Positions 56,466 through 64,000 of a stretch of 64,000 nt of DNA are shown piece by piece. Every line of letters starts with the position of its first letter. The stretch's first letter is position 1. The notes under the pieces were generated by a model. It was not told the origin of the DNA, did no database searches, and was given only the letters and a program-made list of their open reading frames with translations. Both the position numbers and the translations under genes were made by a program. The DNA lies in the NCBI GenBank assembly GCA_030154025.1, contig JASKKT010000001.1, positions 1 through 64,000 on the forward strand, in the 5' to 3' direction. The DNA comes from Methanolobus sp. (GTDB taxonomy: Archaea > Halobacteriota > Methanosarcinia > Methanosarcinales > Methanosarcinaceae).

Positions 56466-56963
56466 ATGAAAACACTGGTAACATACCTTTCACAGACCGG
56501 GAATACGAAGAAAGTGGCTGAAGCTATCTATGGCGAACTCTCAGGCGAAAAAGAAATAAAGCCCATATCCGAGGTCAAGGACCTTGGGGGCTACGACCTT
56601 GCCTTCATAGGCTTCCCTGTGATGCAGTTCGACATTCCCCCAAAGGTGCGCAGCTTCCTTACGGAGAACACAAAGGGCAAGAATATTGCAGTATTCATGA
56701 CCCACGCTGTCCCCGAGGGCTCTGAGGCCATCCAGTCCTGGACCGGCTCAGTAAAGCAGACCGTAGCGGATGCAAATCTCCTTGGGATATTCGAATGCCA
56801 GGGTGAGCTTGCCCAGCATGTCATCGATATGCTGCTGAAAGCAGAAGATCCCCAGATGAAGGCATTCGGTGAGATGGGCCCGTCCACAAAGGGACAGCCT
56901 GATGAGAACCGTCTCAAGAAGGCGCGCCAGTTCGCCAAAGACGTTCAGGCCAAGATGAAATAA
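56466..56963 (+). CDS. Flavodoxin-domain protein
   Basis: A 165-residue flavodoxin-fold protein. TYLSQTGNTKKVAEAI is the FMN phosphate loop, and IGFPVMQFDIPPKVRSFL and FMTHAVPEGSE the isoalloxazine-binding loops. It is of the larger flavodoxin-like type found in methanogens. The small gene behind it (19 bases downstream) may be co-expressed. Confidence 0.88.
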   Translation: MKTLVTYLSQTGNTKKVAEAIYGELSGEKEIKPISEVKDLGGYDLAFIGFPVMQFDIPPKVRSFLTENTKGKNIAVFMTHAVPEGSEAIQSWTGSVKQTVADANLLGIFECQGELAQHVIDMLLKAEDPQMKAFGEMGPSTKGQPDENRLKKARQFAKDVQAKMK

Positions 56964-56982
56964 GTCCTTTCCGAGGTATCAA

Positions 56983-57180
56983 ATGGCAGATCAGAAAAAA
57001 GCCCCGGTATTCTGCGAGAACTATTGCTTCATCTGTAAAGGAGCGCGGGCCGGAAACAGCCTGTGCAGGACATTGCAGAACATCGAACTGAAGATAGTCG
57101 GGAAGAACGGATGCATATGGGGTAAGGCGAGGACACAGTACTACGGTGTCACGCCTGATAAGCCATTGCCTAAAAAATAA
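56983..57180 (+). CDS. Small cysteine-containing protein of unknown function
   Basis: A 65-residue protein. Four cysteines occur as CENYCFICKGARAGNSLC, with another in GCIWGKARTQYYG. The pattern suggests metal or cluster binding. I do not recognise a family. The GAGGT ribosome site and its place after flavodoxin support it as a gene. Confidence 0.65.
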   Translation: MADQKKAPVFCENYCFICKGARAGNSLCRTLQNIELKIVGKNGCIWGKARTQYYGVTPDKPLPKK

Positions 57181-57186
57181 GGATCA

Positions 57187-57214
57187 GATAAAAGGCCAGT
57201 TTATGCCTTTTATC
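57187..57214. terminator. Strong bidirectional hairpin
   Basis: GATAAAAGGC (57187-57196) and GCCTTTTATC (57205-57214) form a perfect 10-bp stem with an 8-base loop, between convergent genes and followed by T-rich sequence. The best terminator-like hairpin in the window. Confidence 0.75.
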
Positions 57215-57240
57215 CTTCTTTGTCCTGCTTTTCTGTACTT

Positions 57241-60200
57241 TCAGTTAGCCTTGATATACTCTATCATCTTCGGCGTCAGCAGCGGTGCAATCTGAGGCAG
57301 CATGTTAGGCATCAGGTTGCTCATTGCCGCAGGCATGAGGTCAGGCATCTGCTCCTTCATGTGAGCCGGCATGGGCACTCTCTTCTCCACTGCCACGAGC
57401 ATCTTCGGCATGACCTTAGGCATCAGGGACGGCATGAGCAGGGGCATCATCTTCGGCATCATGGGCTTCATGAGCGCATCCATGCCCGGCACGTACTTTA
57501 CCGTCTTCATCATGGCCTGCATGTATGAGGGCATGGCGCCTATCATATCCGGCAGCAGCTCCACCATCATCTCCGTCATGTTCTCGGGCTCCATGAGCTC
57601 GATCATCTTCTCGAAGGTCATCCATGCTCCCAGTGCCACATTGGTGGTGTCGGGGATATCGTATCCCAGGCTGCGGGCTGCAAGCGCTCCAAGGTCCTGT
57701 ATCTCCATGTTGACATTGTTATCCCTTGCAGCCACCCTGAACTGCACCAGGCAGCAGGGGCAGAGCGCGGCCATGATATCGGCTTTCTGGTCCTTTGCCT
57801 CCTGCAGGCGGACGTTACCTATTCTGCTCGCCACTTCCGGCTCGTCTATGAGGGTCACAACGGAGCCGCAGCAAAGTGCTCTCTCCCTGTTGTGCTCCAT
57901 CTCCCTGAATTCCACGCCCGGGATAGCCTTGAGCAACTCCCTGGGGGCGTCGTATATGCCTGCACCCGCCCTTCCGATATGGCATGAGTCGTGCCATGCC
58001 ACAACCTTGTTCAGGGGCTGCTTGAACTTCGGCTTGAGCACGTCAAGCTTATCGGCCAGCACCTCTGAGTAGTGCTTTGCCTCTATCCCGTACTCCATCC
58101 CTAGCTTCTCAGCCCACTGCGGGTAGATGGTCCTCCACATGAGCAGGCATGCGGGACATGAGGTGACAACCGTTTTTACACCCTTCTTCTGCATATTGGC
58201 GGTATTCATCTTCATGATCTTCTCGAACAGGTCCCACTTGCCTGCAACAAGCATCGGTATTCCACAGCAGGATTCCTTGTCTCCGAGGTAAGTGAACTCC
58301 ACTCCTGCCTCGTCAAGCAGGCGCACTGTGCCCACGGCAACATCCCTTTCCACAAAGGAGGCAGTACATCCTGCAAAATAGCCGATCTCTGCCTTGTCCT
58401 TGATCTTGGCCCTGATATCATCGGGAAGCCACTGGTCCCTGTCCTTCCTGTAACTGGCCCAGATGTTCCTCTCCTTTTCCAGGCTCTGGGCCATGATCTC
58501 AAAGGGAGGGATGGTCATCATCTTCTTCTTCTGGACCAGATTCTCCCGGAGTGTCATCCAGGAACGCTCGATGGGCAGGTCCAGCTGGCAGTAATGGTCG
58601 CACATCTCACAGGTGGTACATGCAAGGAAAGTGTCAGCCTGTTCCTGGTCCAGTTCCATTCTTCCCCCGACGTATTCCTTAAGGAAGAACCACTTGCCCC
58701 TGGGTGACTGGGATTCCCATCCCCTTCCATAGTACTGGTCGCACTCGTTGACGCAGTATCCACACTGTGCGCAGGTGAAAGCGTGTGAGAGCACGTCCCC
58801 TGGAATGCCTTTCTCGTCCCTGAAGTCCTGCCTGCCGACCCCTGACATGTTGCCAATGGTACGTGCCATGGGTTCGAATGCCCTTGCAAAGGAAAGCCCC
58901 ATCTGCATAAGGGATTTGCCTGTCAGTGTCTCCGGGTTCATGATGTCGTCGGGGTCCGTGCTCTTCTTGAGTTCACGTATCTTTGCCAGCCTCTCCCCGA
59001 AGACTTTTTCCGCCTTCCTGGAGAAGTACAGTCCCGAAGAGTAGATCCTTCCGCCATTGTCCTCTGCTATCTTCACAATGCTCAGGGCCAGCGGGAAAGC
59101 AAGGTTATATCTGGAAGACCTTTCGGAATGAGGTATGAAGCACAGCATAACTGCCTCATCGCCCTTAACGACCATGCCTTCCACAAGTACCGGGAGGCCG
59201 ATCTTCTTTCCAATTTCCTCGAACATCGTCCCTATTCTGTCCACAGGCACGACCACTTCGGCGGGTATGAAGGAAGGACCAAGCCTCTTGACCTTCATGG
59301 ACCTGAACCATTCCTGTGTCTCATGCTCTGCTATCTCTTCCGGGAGTATTTCACCGCCAGCTTCCCTTATGATATCCTCAAGACCGCTTACATCCCTGGA
59401 TACAGGGTATGCGAAATTGCATATATACAGTTCCGGCAGGTGAGGCCTGTGCTCATCCACAGGCTCACCATAGTGAGTCTTAGGTGGTGCCCGGTTCTTC
59501 ATATTCGCCCATTGAGGGTTCAGGAAAGAGACAGCCCACACCGGAATCTTCCTCTCACCGACTTTCTGTATGGCTGCCTGCATGCTCGCAGCGTCCGGGA
59601 ACCCCGCCGAGATGGCAGCGGTCTTCTCATGTTCCCTGAGGCGCAGGGTCACCTGTGTGATTATACCGACGGTTCCCATGCTGCCGATTATTTTGCCAAG
59701 CTCGTCCCCAGAGAAATCCCTGACCTCCCCGTTTGGCAACACCACGCGGGCAGACTCCATGGTGTCCTGTGACCAGCCGTATTCATAGCTTCCGTACCCC
59801 ACACCGTTCTGGGCAAGCCAGCCTCCTACGGTTGCTGATAATGCGCTAGAGGGGACGGCCTGCACTGCCAGGCCTTCCTCATTCAGTTTTGTCTCAAGGT
59901 CATACCAGATGATGCCTGCTCCCACGGTAACCCTGAAATTCTCTTTATCCACCTTTATTATATCCCTCATGGGCGTGACATCGGCTATTATCCCGCCTTT
60001 TGTGGGAATGACGCCGCCATAACCTGAGGATGCGCCTGCCCTTGGTACTACAGGTATGCCATATCTGCGGGCAAAATTCACAAGCTTTACTGCATCATCC
60101 TCATTTCTCAGTTTTACAATTGCAGCCGGTTTTGTGTTACCAAGCATTTTTTTCACAAGGGACGGCAATGCACCCACATCATGAGTGTAGAAATGTCTCT

Positions 60201-60288
60201 CCTTATCGCTGAAGTTTACCCCTTTGCCAAACATGGATGACAGTCCCTGTTTTTGTTCATCCGTTAACTGATATGTCGTATTTGCCAT
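57241..60288 (-). CDS. FAD-linked oxidoreductase fused to Fe-S and CCG domains, with Met-Pro-rich tail
   Basis: A 1015-residue protein of the D-lactate/glycolate dehydrogenase (GlcD-GlcF-type) group. Residues about 40-220 are the FAD-binding PCMH domain (VVPRAGASSGYGG), 225-460 the oxidase C-domain, about 510-590 two ferredoxin cysteine motifs (CAQCGYCVNECD and CTTCEMCDHYC), then two CCG domains (GYFAGCTAS...CCG and WHDSCHIGRAG...CCG) of the kind that bind noncanonical clusters. Residues about 895-1015 are an unusual tail with 28 methionines. Substrate unknown; lactate or another 2-hydroxyacid is the simplest guess. It is divergent from pyk. Confidence 0.9.
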   Translation of the reverse strand: MANTTYQLTDEQKQGLSSMFGKGVNFSDKERHFYTHDVGALPSLVKKMLGNTKPAAIVKLRNEDDAVKLVNFARRYGIPVVPRAGASSGYGGVIPTKGGIIADVTPMRDIIKVDKENFRVTVGAGIIWYDLETKLNEEGLAVQAVPSSALSATVGGWLAQNGVGYGSYEYGWSQDTMESARVVLPNGEVRDFSGDELGKIIGSMGTVGIITQVTLRLREHEKTAAISAGFPDAASMQAAIQKVGERKIPVWAVSFLNPQWANMKNRAPPKTHYGEPVDEHRPHLPELYICNFAYPVSRDVSGLEDIIREAGGEILPEEIAEHETQEWFRSMKVKRLGPSFIPAEVVVPVDRIGTMFEEIGKKIGLPVLVEGMVVKGDEAVMLCFIPHSERSSRYNLAFPLALSIVKIAEDNGGRIYSSGLYFSRKAEKVFGERLAKIRELKKSTDPDDIMNPETLTGKSLMQMGLSFARAFEPMARTIGNMSGVGRQDFRDEKGIPGDVLSHAFTCAQCGYCVNECDQYYGRGWESQSPRGKWFFLKEYVGGRMELDQEQADTFLACTTCEMCDHYCQLDLPIERSWMTLRENLVQKKKMMTIPPFEIMAQSLEKERNIWASYRKDRDQWLPDDIRAKIKDKAEIGYFAGCTASFVERDVAVGTVRLLDEAGVEFTYLGDKESCCGIPMLVAGKWDLFEKIMKMNTANMQKKGVKTVVTSCPACLLMWRTIYPQWAEKLGMEYGIEAKHYSEVLADKLDVLKPKFKQPLNKVVAWHDSCHIGRAGAGIYDAPRELLKAIPGVEFREMEHNRERALCCGSVVTLIDEPEVASRIGNVRLQEAKDQKADIMAALCPCCLVQFRVAARDNNVNMEIQDLGALAARSLGYDIPDTTNVALGAWMTFEKMIELMEPENMTEMMVELLPDMIGAMPSYMQAMMKTVKYVPGMDALMKPMMPKMMPLLMPSLMPKVMPKMLVAVEKRVPMPAHMKEQMPDLMPAAMSNLMPNMLPQIAPLLTPKMIEYIKAN

Positions 60289-60360
60289 GCTGATCTCCCA
60301 TTCTTTATTGTTACATAGCCTTTGTAATTATTTTCGATGAAGATTAATTTATATCATGGA

Positions 60361-60368
60361 TATATATA
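60361..60368 (+). promoter_or_regulatory. TATA box of pyk
   Basis: TATATATA lies 79 bases upstream of the pyruvate kinase ATG in the 151-base divergent region with the FAD oxidoreductase. Confidence 0.45.
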
Positions 60369-60439
60369 CTCGATTGAATACTGCAGAATAAGCCTTAATT
60401 CAATCAGTTCCATACTGTACAACATGGGTGTGAACGAGG

Positions 60440-61891
60440 ATGGATGAGACAATGCATTTGCCAGAGAACAAAAGCAAGATAGTATGTACTATCGGTCCTG
60501 CGTCTTCTTCGGAAGAGGTGCTAAGGGAACTGATAATTGAAGGCATGAATGTTGCAAGGCTTAATTTCTCCCACGGGGACATCGAAGACCAGCGAGCTGT
60601 GATAAGGAGGATACGTCATTTATCGGCTGAGCTGAACAGGGTGGTTGCGATACTGGCAGACCTGCCCGGTCCCAAGATAAGGGTCGGCACTTTCGAGAAG
60701 GAGCCTGTTTTTCTTAAAAAGGGAGAAAAGGTGATCCTTACTTCAAGGGATGTGGTGGGAACCGAAGCCCTGATCCCTGTCAACTATGACCGCCTGTCCC
60801 ACAGCGTACAGGCCGGCAAACCTATCTTCCTTAACGACGGCTTCATCCAGCTGCAATGCACAGGCACGGAGGGTGAAGATGTCTATTGCGACGTGGTGGT
60901 GGGCGGTCCCCTTTCCTCAAACAAGGGCCTCAATCTTCCGGGTGCCAGGATATACATCGATCCTGTTACAAAAAGGGACCTGGAGATAGTCGACTTTGCA
61001 CTTGAAGCAGGACTGCATATCTTTGGCGTGTCCTTCATCGAATCGGGGGAAGATATAAGGAAGCTGCGTGACCATGCGGCCCGGAAAGGAAAGGAAATAT
61101 TCATCATATCCAAGATAGAGCGGGAAAAGGCTGTCAGGAACATAGAAAGCATAATGGCTGAGAGTGACGGAATCATGATAGCCCGCGGGGATCTCGGGGT
61201 GGAGATCCCCATACAGGATGTTCCCATCGTCCAGAAGAACATCATACACAGGGCCAACCTGCTGAGCAAGCCGGTGATAACAGCAACCCAGATGCTTGAG
61301 TCCATGATCGAGAACATCCGTCCCACAAGAGCTGAGGCCACGGATGTTGCGAATGCCATAATCGACGGTACCGATGCAGTCATGCTCTCAGCAGAGACTG
61401 CAGTAGGCAGGCATCCCGTCGAGACCGTCAGGACCATGGTAAGCATAGCCAGGTCAACCGAGGTTTGGAGAGCCAATACAAAAGAAGGCCTGACACTAAT
61501 GAAGAAGGCCCTGAACCGGATGAATCCCGGCGTTGAGGATATGATATCCATGCAGGTGAACGACGCCCTGCAGGTGCTTCCTGTCAGGTATGTGGTGACT
61601 CCCACGGTTTCCGGGAAGACCGCGAGAAACGTCTCCCGTTTCAGGCCTGACAGGTGGATACTGGCGTTCAGCCGCAATCCTCATACATGCGAGCAGCTTG
61701 CACTCCAGTATGCCGTACATCCTACGTTTGTCCCAGAGCTTAAGGGTGACTGGGAGAACATGGTCATTGACCACCTTAAAAAGTCAGGAGCTGCCGGCCC
61801 GGGGGACATGTTCATTCTGACGCAGGGGCAGCCCTCAGGACGCGGCCGGCCAGGAGGCACCAATCTGCTGAAGTTTATTCACGTGGAATAA
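60440..61891 (+). CDS. pyk: Pyruvate kinase
   Basis: Interconverts phosphoenolpyruvate and pyruvate. It is 483 residues; MHLPENKS (60455) is a second possible start. The NKSKIVCTIGPASSS opening, NFSHGD, the MIARGDLGVEIPIQDVPIVQ active-site signature and TQMLESMI are intact. A short Gly-rich end (PSGRGRPGGTNLLKF) matches archaeal enzymes. Confidence 0.95.
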   Translation: MDETMHLPENKSKIVCTIGPASSSEEVLRELIIEGMNVARLNFSHGDIEDQRAVIRRIRHLSAELNRVVAILADLPGPKIRVGTFEKEPVFLKKGEKVILTSRDVVGTEALIPVNYDRLSHSVQAGKPIFLNDGFIQLQCTGTEGEDVYCDVVVGGPLSSNKGLNLPGARIYIDPVTKRDLEIVDFALEAGLHIFGVSFIESGEDIRKLRDHAARKGKEIFIISKIEREKAVRNIESIMAESDGIMIARGDLGVEIPIQDVPIVQKNIIHRANLLSKPVITATQMLESMIENIRPTRAEATDVANAIIDGTDAVMLSAETAVGRHPVETVRTMVSIARSTEVWRANTKEGLTLMKKALNRMNPGVEDMISMQVNDALQVLPVRYVVTPTVSGKTARNVSRFRPDRWILAFSRNPHTCEQLALQYAVHPTFVPELKGDWENMVIDHLKKSGAAGPGDMFILTQGQPSGRGRPGGTNLLKFIHVE

Positions 61892-61979
61892 AACAAATCT
61901 ATTTCCATATCTTATTTTTTTATTTTAATCATGTTATATACACAATTATATTTATATATGGATATAGCCATTCTAATGA

Positions 61980-63791
61980 ATGACTAGTAAAGCGCTGGAA
62001 CATGAGATCCCTTACCACCGCGAGTTGCATAATGTAATGAAACTATATCCGCTGTTTGTCCGATTTTTCTTGCTCTTGGTGCTTTTCGGCCTTTTTTTAC
62101 TGCCGGGAGCATCGTGTGAAGAAAACGTGTATGTCATCGGGATACTTTCCCAAAGAGGTCCGGACCACTCCCTGAGTACGCTGGCAGGGACTGCAGAGTA
62201 CCTTTCAGAGGAGGTTCCCGGCTGCAATTTTAAGATAATGCCCCTGGACTATGATGAGATCTTTGATGCCGTCAGTAGCGAGAGGGTTGACTTTGTCCTG
62301 ACGGACCCGTTCCTGTACGTGGAACTGGAATCCAGTTACGGAATCAGCAGGATTGCCACCATGAAGAACAGCTGGGATGGCAATGCCTATACGGAATATG
62401 GCGGAGTAATCATTACCAGATCTGATAACAATGAGATCAATGAGCTCAGCGATCTCAGGGGCAAGTCGCTGATGGCAGTCGACGAACACTCATTCGGAGG
62501 CTTCTGGATAGGTGTGCGGACCATGGAGCAGAATGGTATAGACTACAGGGAGGATCTCAGCAAGATCACATTCGGAAAAACACACGATGCTGTCATCTAT
62601 GCAGTCAGGAGCGGAAGTGTGGATGCGGGAATCATCAGGACTGATGTACTGGAGAGGCTGGTTGCTGAAGGGAAAATTGATATTTCCGACTTCAAGGTCA
62701 TTAACCAACAGCATTTTGAAGGTTTCCCCTTCCTGCTGAGCACTCAGCTCTATCCGGAGTGGGCCTTCTCAAAAGTGAGTTCCACACCTCTTGAGCTTGC
62801 TGAGGAGGTAACCATTGCACTTCTCAGTATGCCTTCCGAGAATCCCTCCTCTGCCGATGGAAACAATTCCACTATACTGGCGGGCAACTATGCAGGATGG
62901 ACCATACCTCTTGACTATACTCCCGTGCATGAGCTCATGAAGGAGCTGAGACTGGGCCCGTATGAGAATTATGGCAGGGTGCCCCTTAACGAAGCAATAG
63001 CGCAGCACTGGTACTGGGTGGTTCTCTTTTTCATGCTGCTTGCCATCATCGTTACCTATGACCGCATGACCACGGAGAAGATCAAAAAGGCCGAACTGGA
63101 GAGGTCAAACAAGCTCAAGGATCTCTTCACCGATATAATGAGGCATGACCTCCTGAACCCTGCAGGTGCTATCAAGGGCTTCAATGATGTCCTGTACTTC
63201 AAAGAAGAGGATGAAGAAAAAAGGAAGATTATTGAGACAATAGACCGGCAAACCGATAAGCTGATATCCATGATAGACTCGGCGGCAAAGCTGGCAAAAC
63301 TGGAATCTTTCCATGAGCTGGAACTCCGTAACAGTGACCTTGGGATCATATTGAAGAATGTTGCCGAAAGCTTTGACCACAGCCTGAAGGAAAAAGATAT
63401 TACACTGGAACTTACGACCCCCGGCAAATATCCTTCCAAGGTCAACGAAATAATCGAAGAGGTATTCTCGAACCTTCTATCGAACTCCATCAAGTACAGT
63501 CCTGCTGGAAGCAAGGTCAAAGTGGAGATAATCGATGCAGGGTCCTACTGGAAAGTCTACGTAATAGACAGCGGTGACGGGGTGGCTGACGAGAACAAGT
63601 TACGCATATTCGAACGCTTCACCAGGGCTGACAGGAAAGGTATAAAAGGATCAGGTCTCGGACTTGCTATCGTTAAAAGGATAATCGAGCTGCATAACGG
63701 GTTTGTTGGCGTGAATGACAATCCGGAAGGTAAAGGCTCTGTATTCTGGGTCGCCCTGAAAAAGTACGATCATACCTCATCCCACAACTGA
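61980..63791 (+). CDS. Sensor histidine kinase with PhnD-like periplasmic-binding sensor
   Basis: A 603-residue membrane kinase (584 if it starts at ATG 62037, where the signal sequence KLYPLFVRFFLLLVLFGLF begins). Residues about 48-320 resemble the substrate-binding domain of phosphonate/phosphate ABC systems (PhnD), outside the membrane. A transmembrane segment is at about 343-360. The HisKA phosphoacceptor H389 is in DIMRHDLLNPAGAIKGF, and HATPase motifs follow (FSNLLSNSIKYSP, DSGDGV, GSGLGLAIVKRI). It probably senses a small anion or other ligand. No response regulator is adjacent. Confidence 0.88.
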   Translation: MTSKALEHEIPYHRELHNVMKLYPLFVRFFLLLVLFGLFLLPGASCEENVYVIGILSQRGPDHSLSTLAGTAEYLSEEVPGCNFKIMPLDYDEIFDAVSSERVDFVLTDPFLYVELESSYGISRIATMKNSWDGNAYTEYGGVIITRSDNNEINELSDLRGKSLMAVDEHSFGGFWIGVRTMEQNGIDYREDLSKITFGKTHDAVIYAVRSGSVDAGIIRTDVLERLVAEGKIDISDFKVINQQHFEGFPFLLSTQLYPEWAFSKVSSTPLELAEEVTIALLSMPSENPSSADGNNSTILAGNYAGWTIPLDYTPVHELMKELRLGPYENYGRVPLNEAIAQHWYWVVLFFMLLAIIVTYDRMTTEKIKKAELERSNKLKDLFTDIMRHDLLNPAGAIKGFNDVLYFKEEDEEKRKIIETIDRQTDKLISMIDSAAKLAKLESFHELELRNSDLGIILKNVAESFDHSLKEKDITLELTTPGKYPSKVNEIIEEVFSNLLSNSIKYSPAGSKVKVEIIDAGSYWKVYVIDSGDGVADENKLRIFERFTRADRKGIKGSGLGLAIVKRIIELHNGFVGVNDNPEGKGSVFWVALKKYDHTSSHN

Positions 63792-63800
63792 TATACGCGC

Positions 63801-64000
63801 TCAGTCTGCCTTTCTCAGCACTATGGACCCGTCACGCATACGCACTTCTATATATTTTTCCTTTTCAGGTTCGAGCTCATACTTGTTGTAGAGTCCAGCA
63901 TCTATCCTGCCCGCATCCATTATCCTGCGCATGAGCGCAACATCTTCCTTTCCCATCCTGACCTTTGCAACAGGGGAGTTTGTCTTTACCCTGCTTCTGG
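63801..64000 (-). CDS. Unknown protein, C-terminal part only
   Basis: A minus-strand reading frame enters from the right edge and ends at TGA 63803-63801. At least 66 residues are coding-like: VAKVRMGKEDVALMRRIMDA, then GLYNKYELEPEKEKYIEVRM, then RDGSIVLRKAD. The helix-then-strands character is consistent but I do not recognise the family. Start and upper part lie outside the window. Confidence 0.55.
   Translation of the reverse strand, partial: RSRVKTNSPVAKVRMGKEDVALMRRIMDAGRIDAGLYNKYELEPEKEKYIEVRMRDGSIVLRKAD

Noticed and set aside
57220..57528. His/Arg-rich plus-strand frame near the end of the oxidoreductase
   Set aside because: Its HLRHHGLHE-type repeats are the complement of the Met-Pro codons of the real gene.
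59128..59772. 214-codon plus-strand frame opposite the FAD oxidoreductase
   Set aside because: Antisense to well-conserved domains and without its own ribosome site or family match.
60883..61677. 264-codon minus-strand frame opposite pyruvate kinase
   Set aside because: Shadow frame; pyruvate kinase motifs on the other strand are unambiguous.

Overview
The window looks like a chromosomal segment of a cytochrome-containing methanogenic archaeon, most likely of the Methanosarcinales. The basis is the archaeal ribosomal superoperon (S4e, L32e, L19e and the RNase P protein Rpp29 embedded in it), an RNA polymerase subunit D with two [4Fe-4S] cysteine motifs, CarS of archaeal lipid synthesis, split CcmF cytochrome c maturation genes, small methanogen-type families (DUF2551, DUF2769, DUF2173-like) and GGTGA-type ribosome binding sites. 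The genus was not determined.

Layout. 1-2446: an unusual plus-strand cluster with two related proteins that resemble DUF2589, a cytosolic coiled-coil protein with two PASTA domains that shares the same motif, and a small protein resembling a subtilisin-propeptide/I9 fold. 2614-3483: galU on the minus strand behind a region rich in palindromes. 4100-20193: L3-L4-L23-L2-S19-L22-S3-L29-Rpp29-S17-L14-L24-S4e-L5-S14-S8-L6-L32e-L19e-L18-S5-L30-L15, then SecY, adenylate kinase, a DUF106 membrane insertase, cytidylate kinase, Cbf5 and tRNA-Ser(GGA). After an MFS transporter comes S13-S4-S11-RpoD and two identical tRNA-Leu(GAG) genes (21765-24283), where the conserved operon stops.

24344-39808 is mixed metabolism: polyprenyl diphosphate synthase, a radical SAM protein, ferredoxin, a flavin reductase-like protein, an orphan type IV pilus-like ATPase/membrane platform pair, exonuclease VII, split CcmF, CarS, PyrE, PurD and ArgF. 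A tRNA-Leu(CAG) at 39921 is followed by about 2.6 kb of AT-rich, gene-poor DNA with one secreted and one small membrane protein, probably acquired or decaying. 42610-50496 carries redox flavoproteins, a circularly permuted GTPase, a glutamine amidotransferase, a PHP phosphoesterase, PurB, rubrerythrin and a frameshifted DUF2173-like gene. 50675-63791 has UvrA, an envelope-stress cluster (HtpX, PspAB, convergent with PspA-PspAA), flavodoxin, a large FAD/Fe-S oxidoreductase with a methionine-rich tail, pyruvate kinase and a histidine kinase with a PhnD-like sensor. A minus-strand gene runs off the right edge.

The strongest candidates for undescribed biology are the DUF2589-like/PASTA/I9-like cluster, the Met-Pro tail of the oxidoreductase, the PhnD-like kinase, and two genes (rubrerythrin and PHP) whose conserved N-termini seem to begin at AUA. 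All calls come from reading the sequence; no database search was run.
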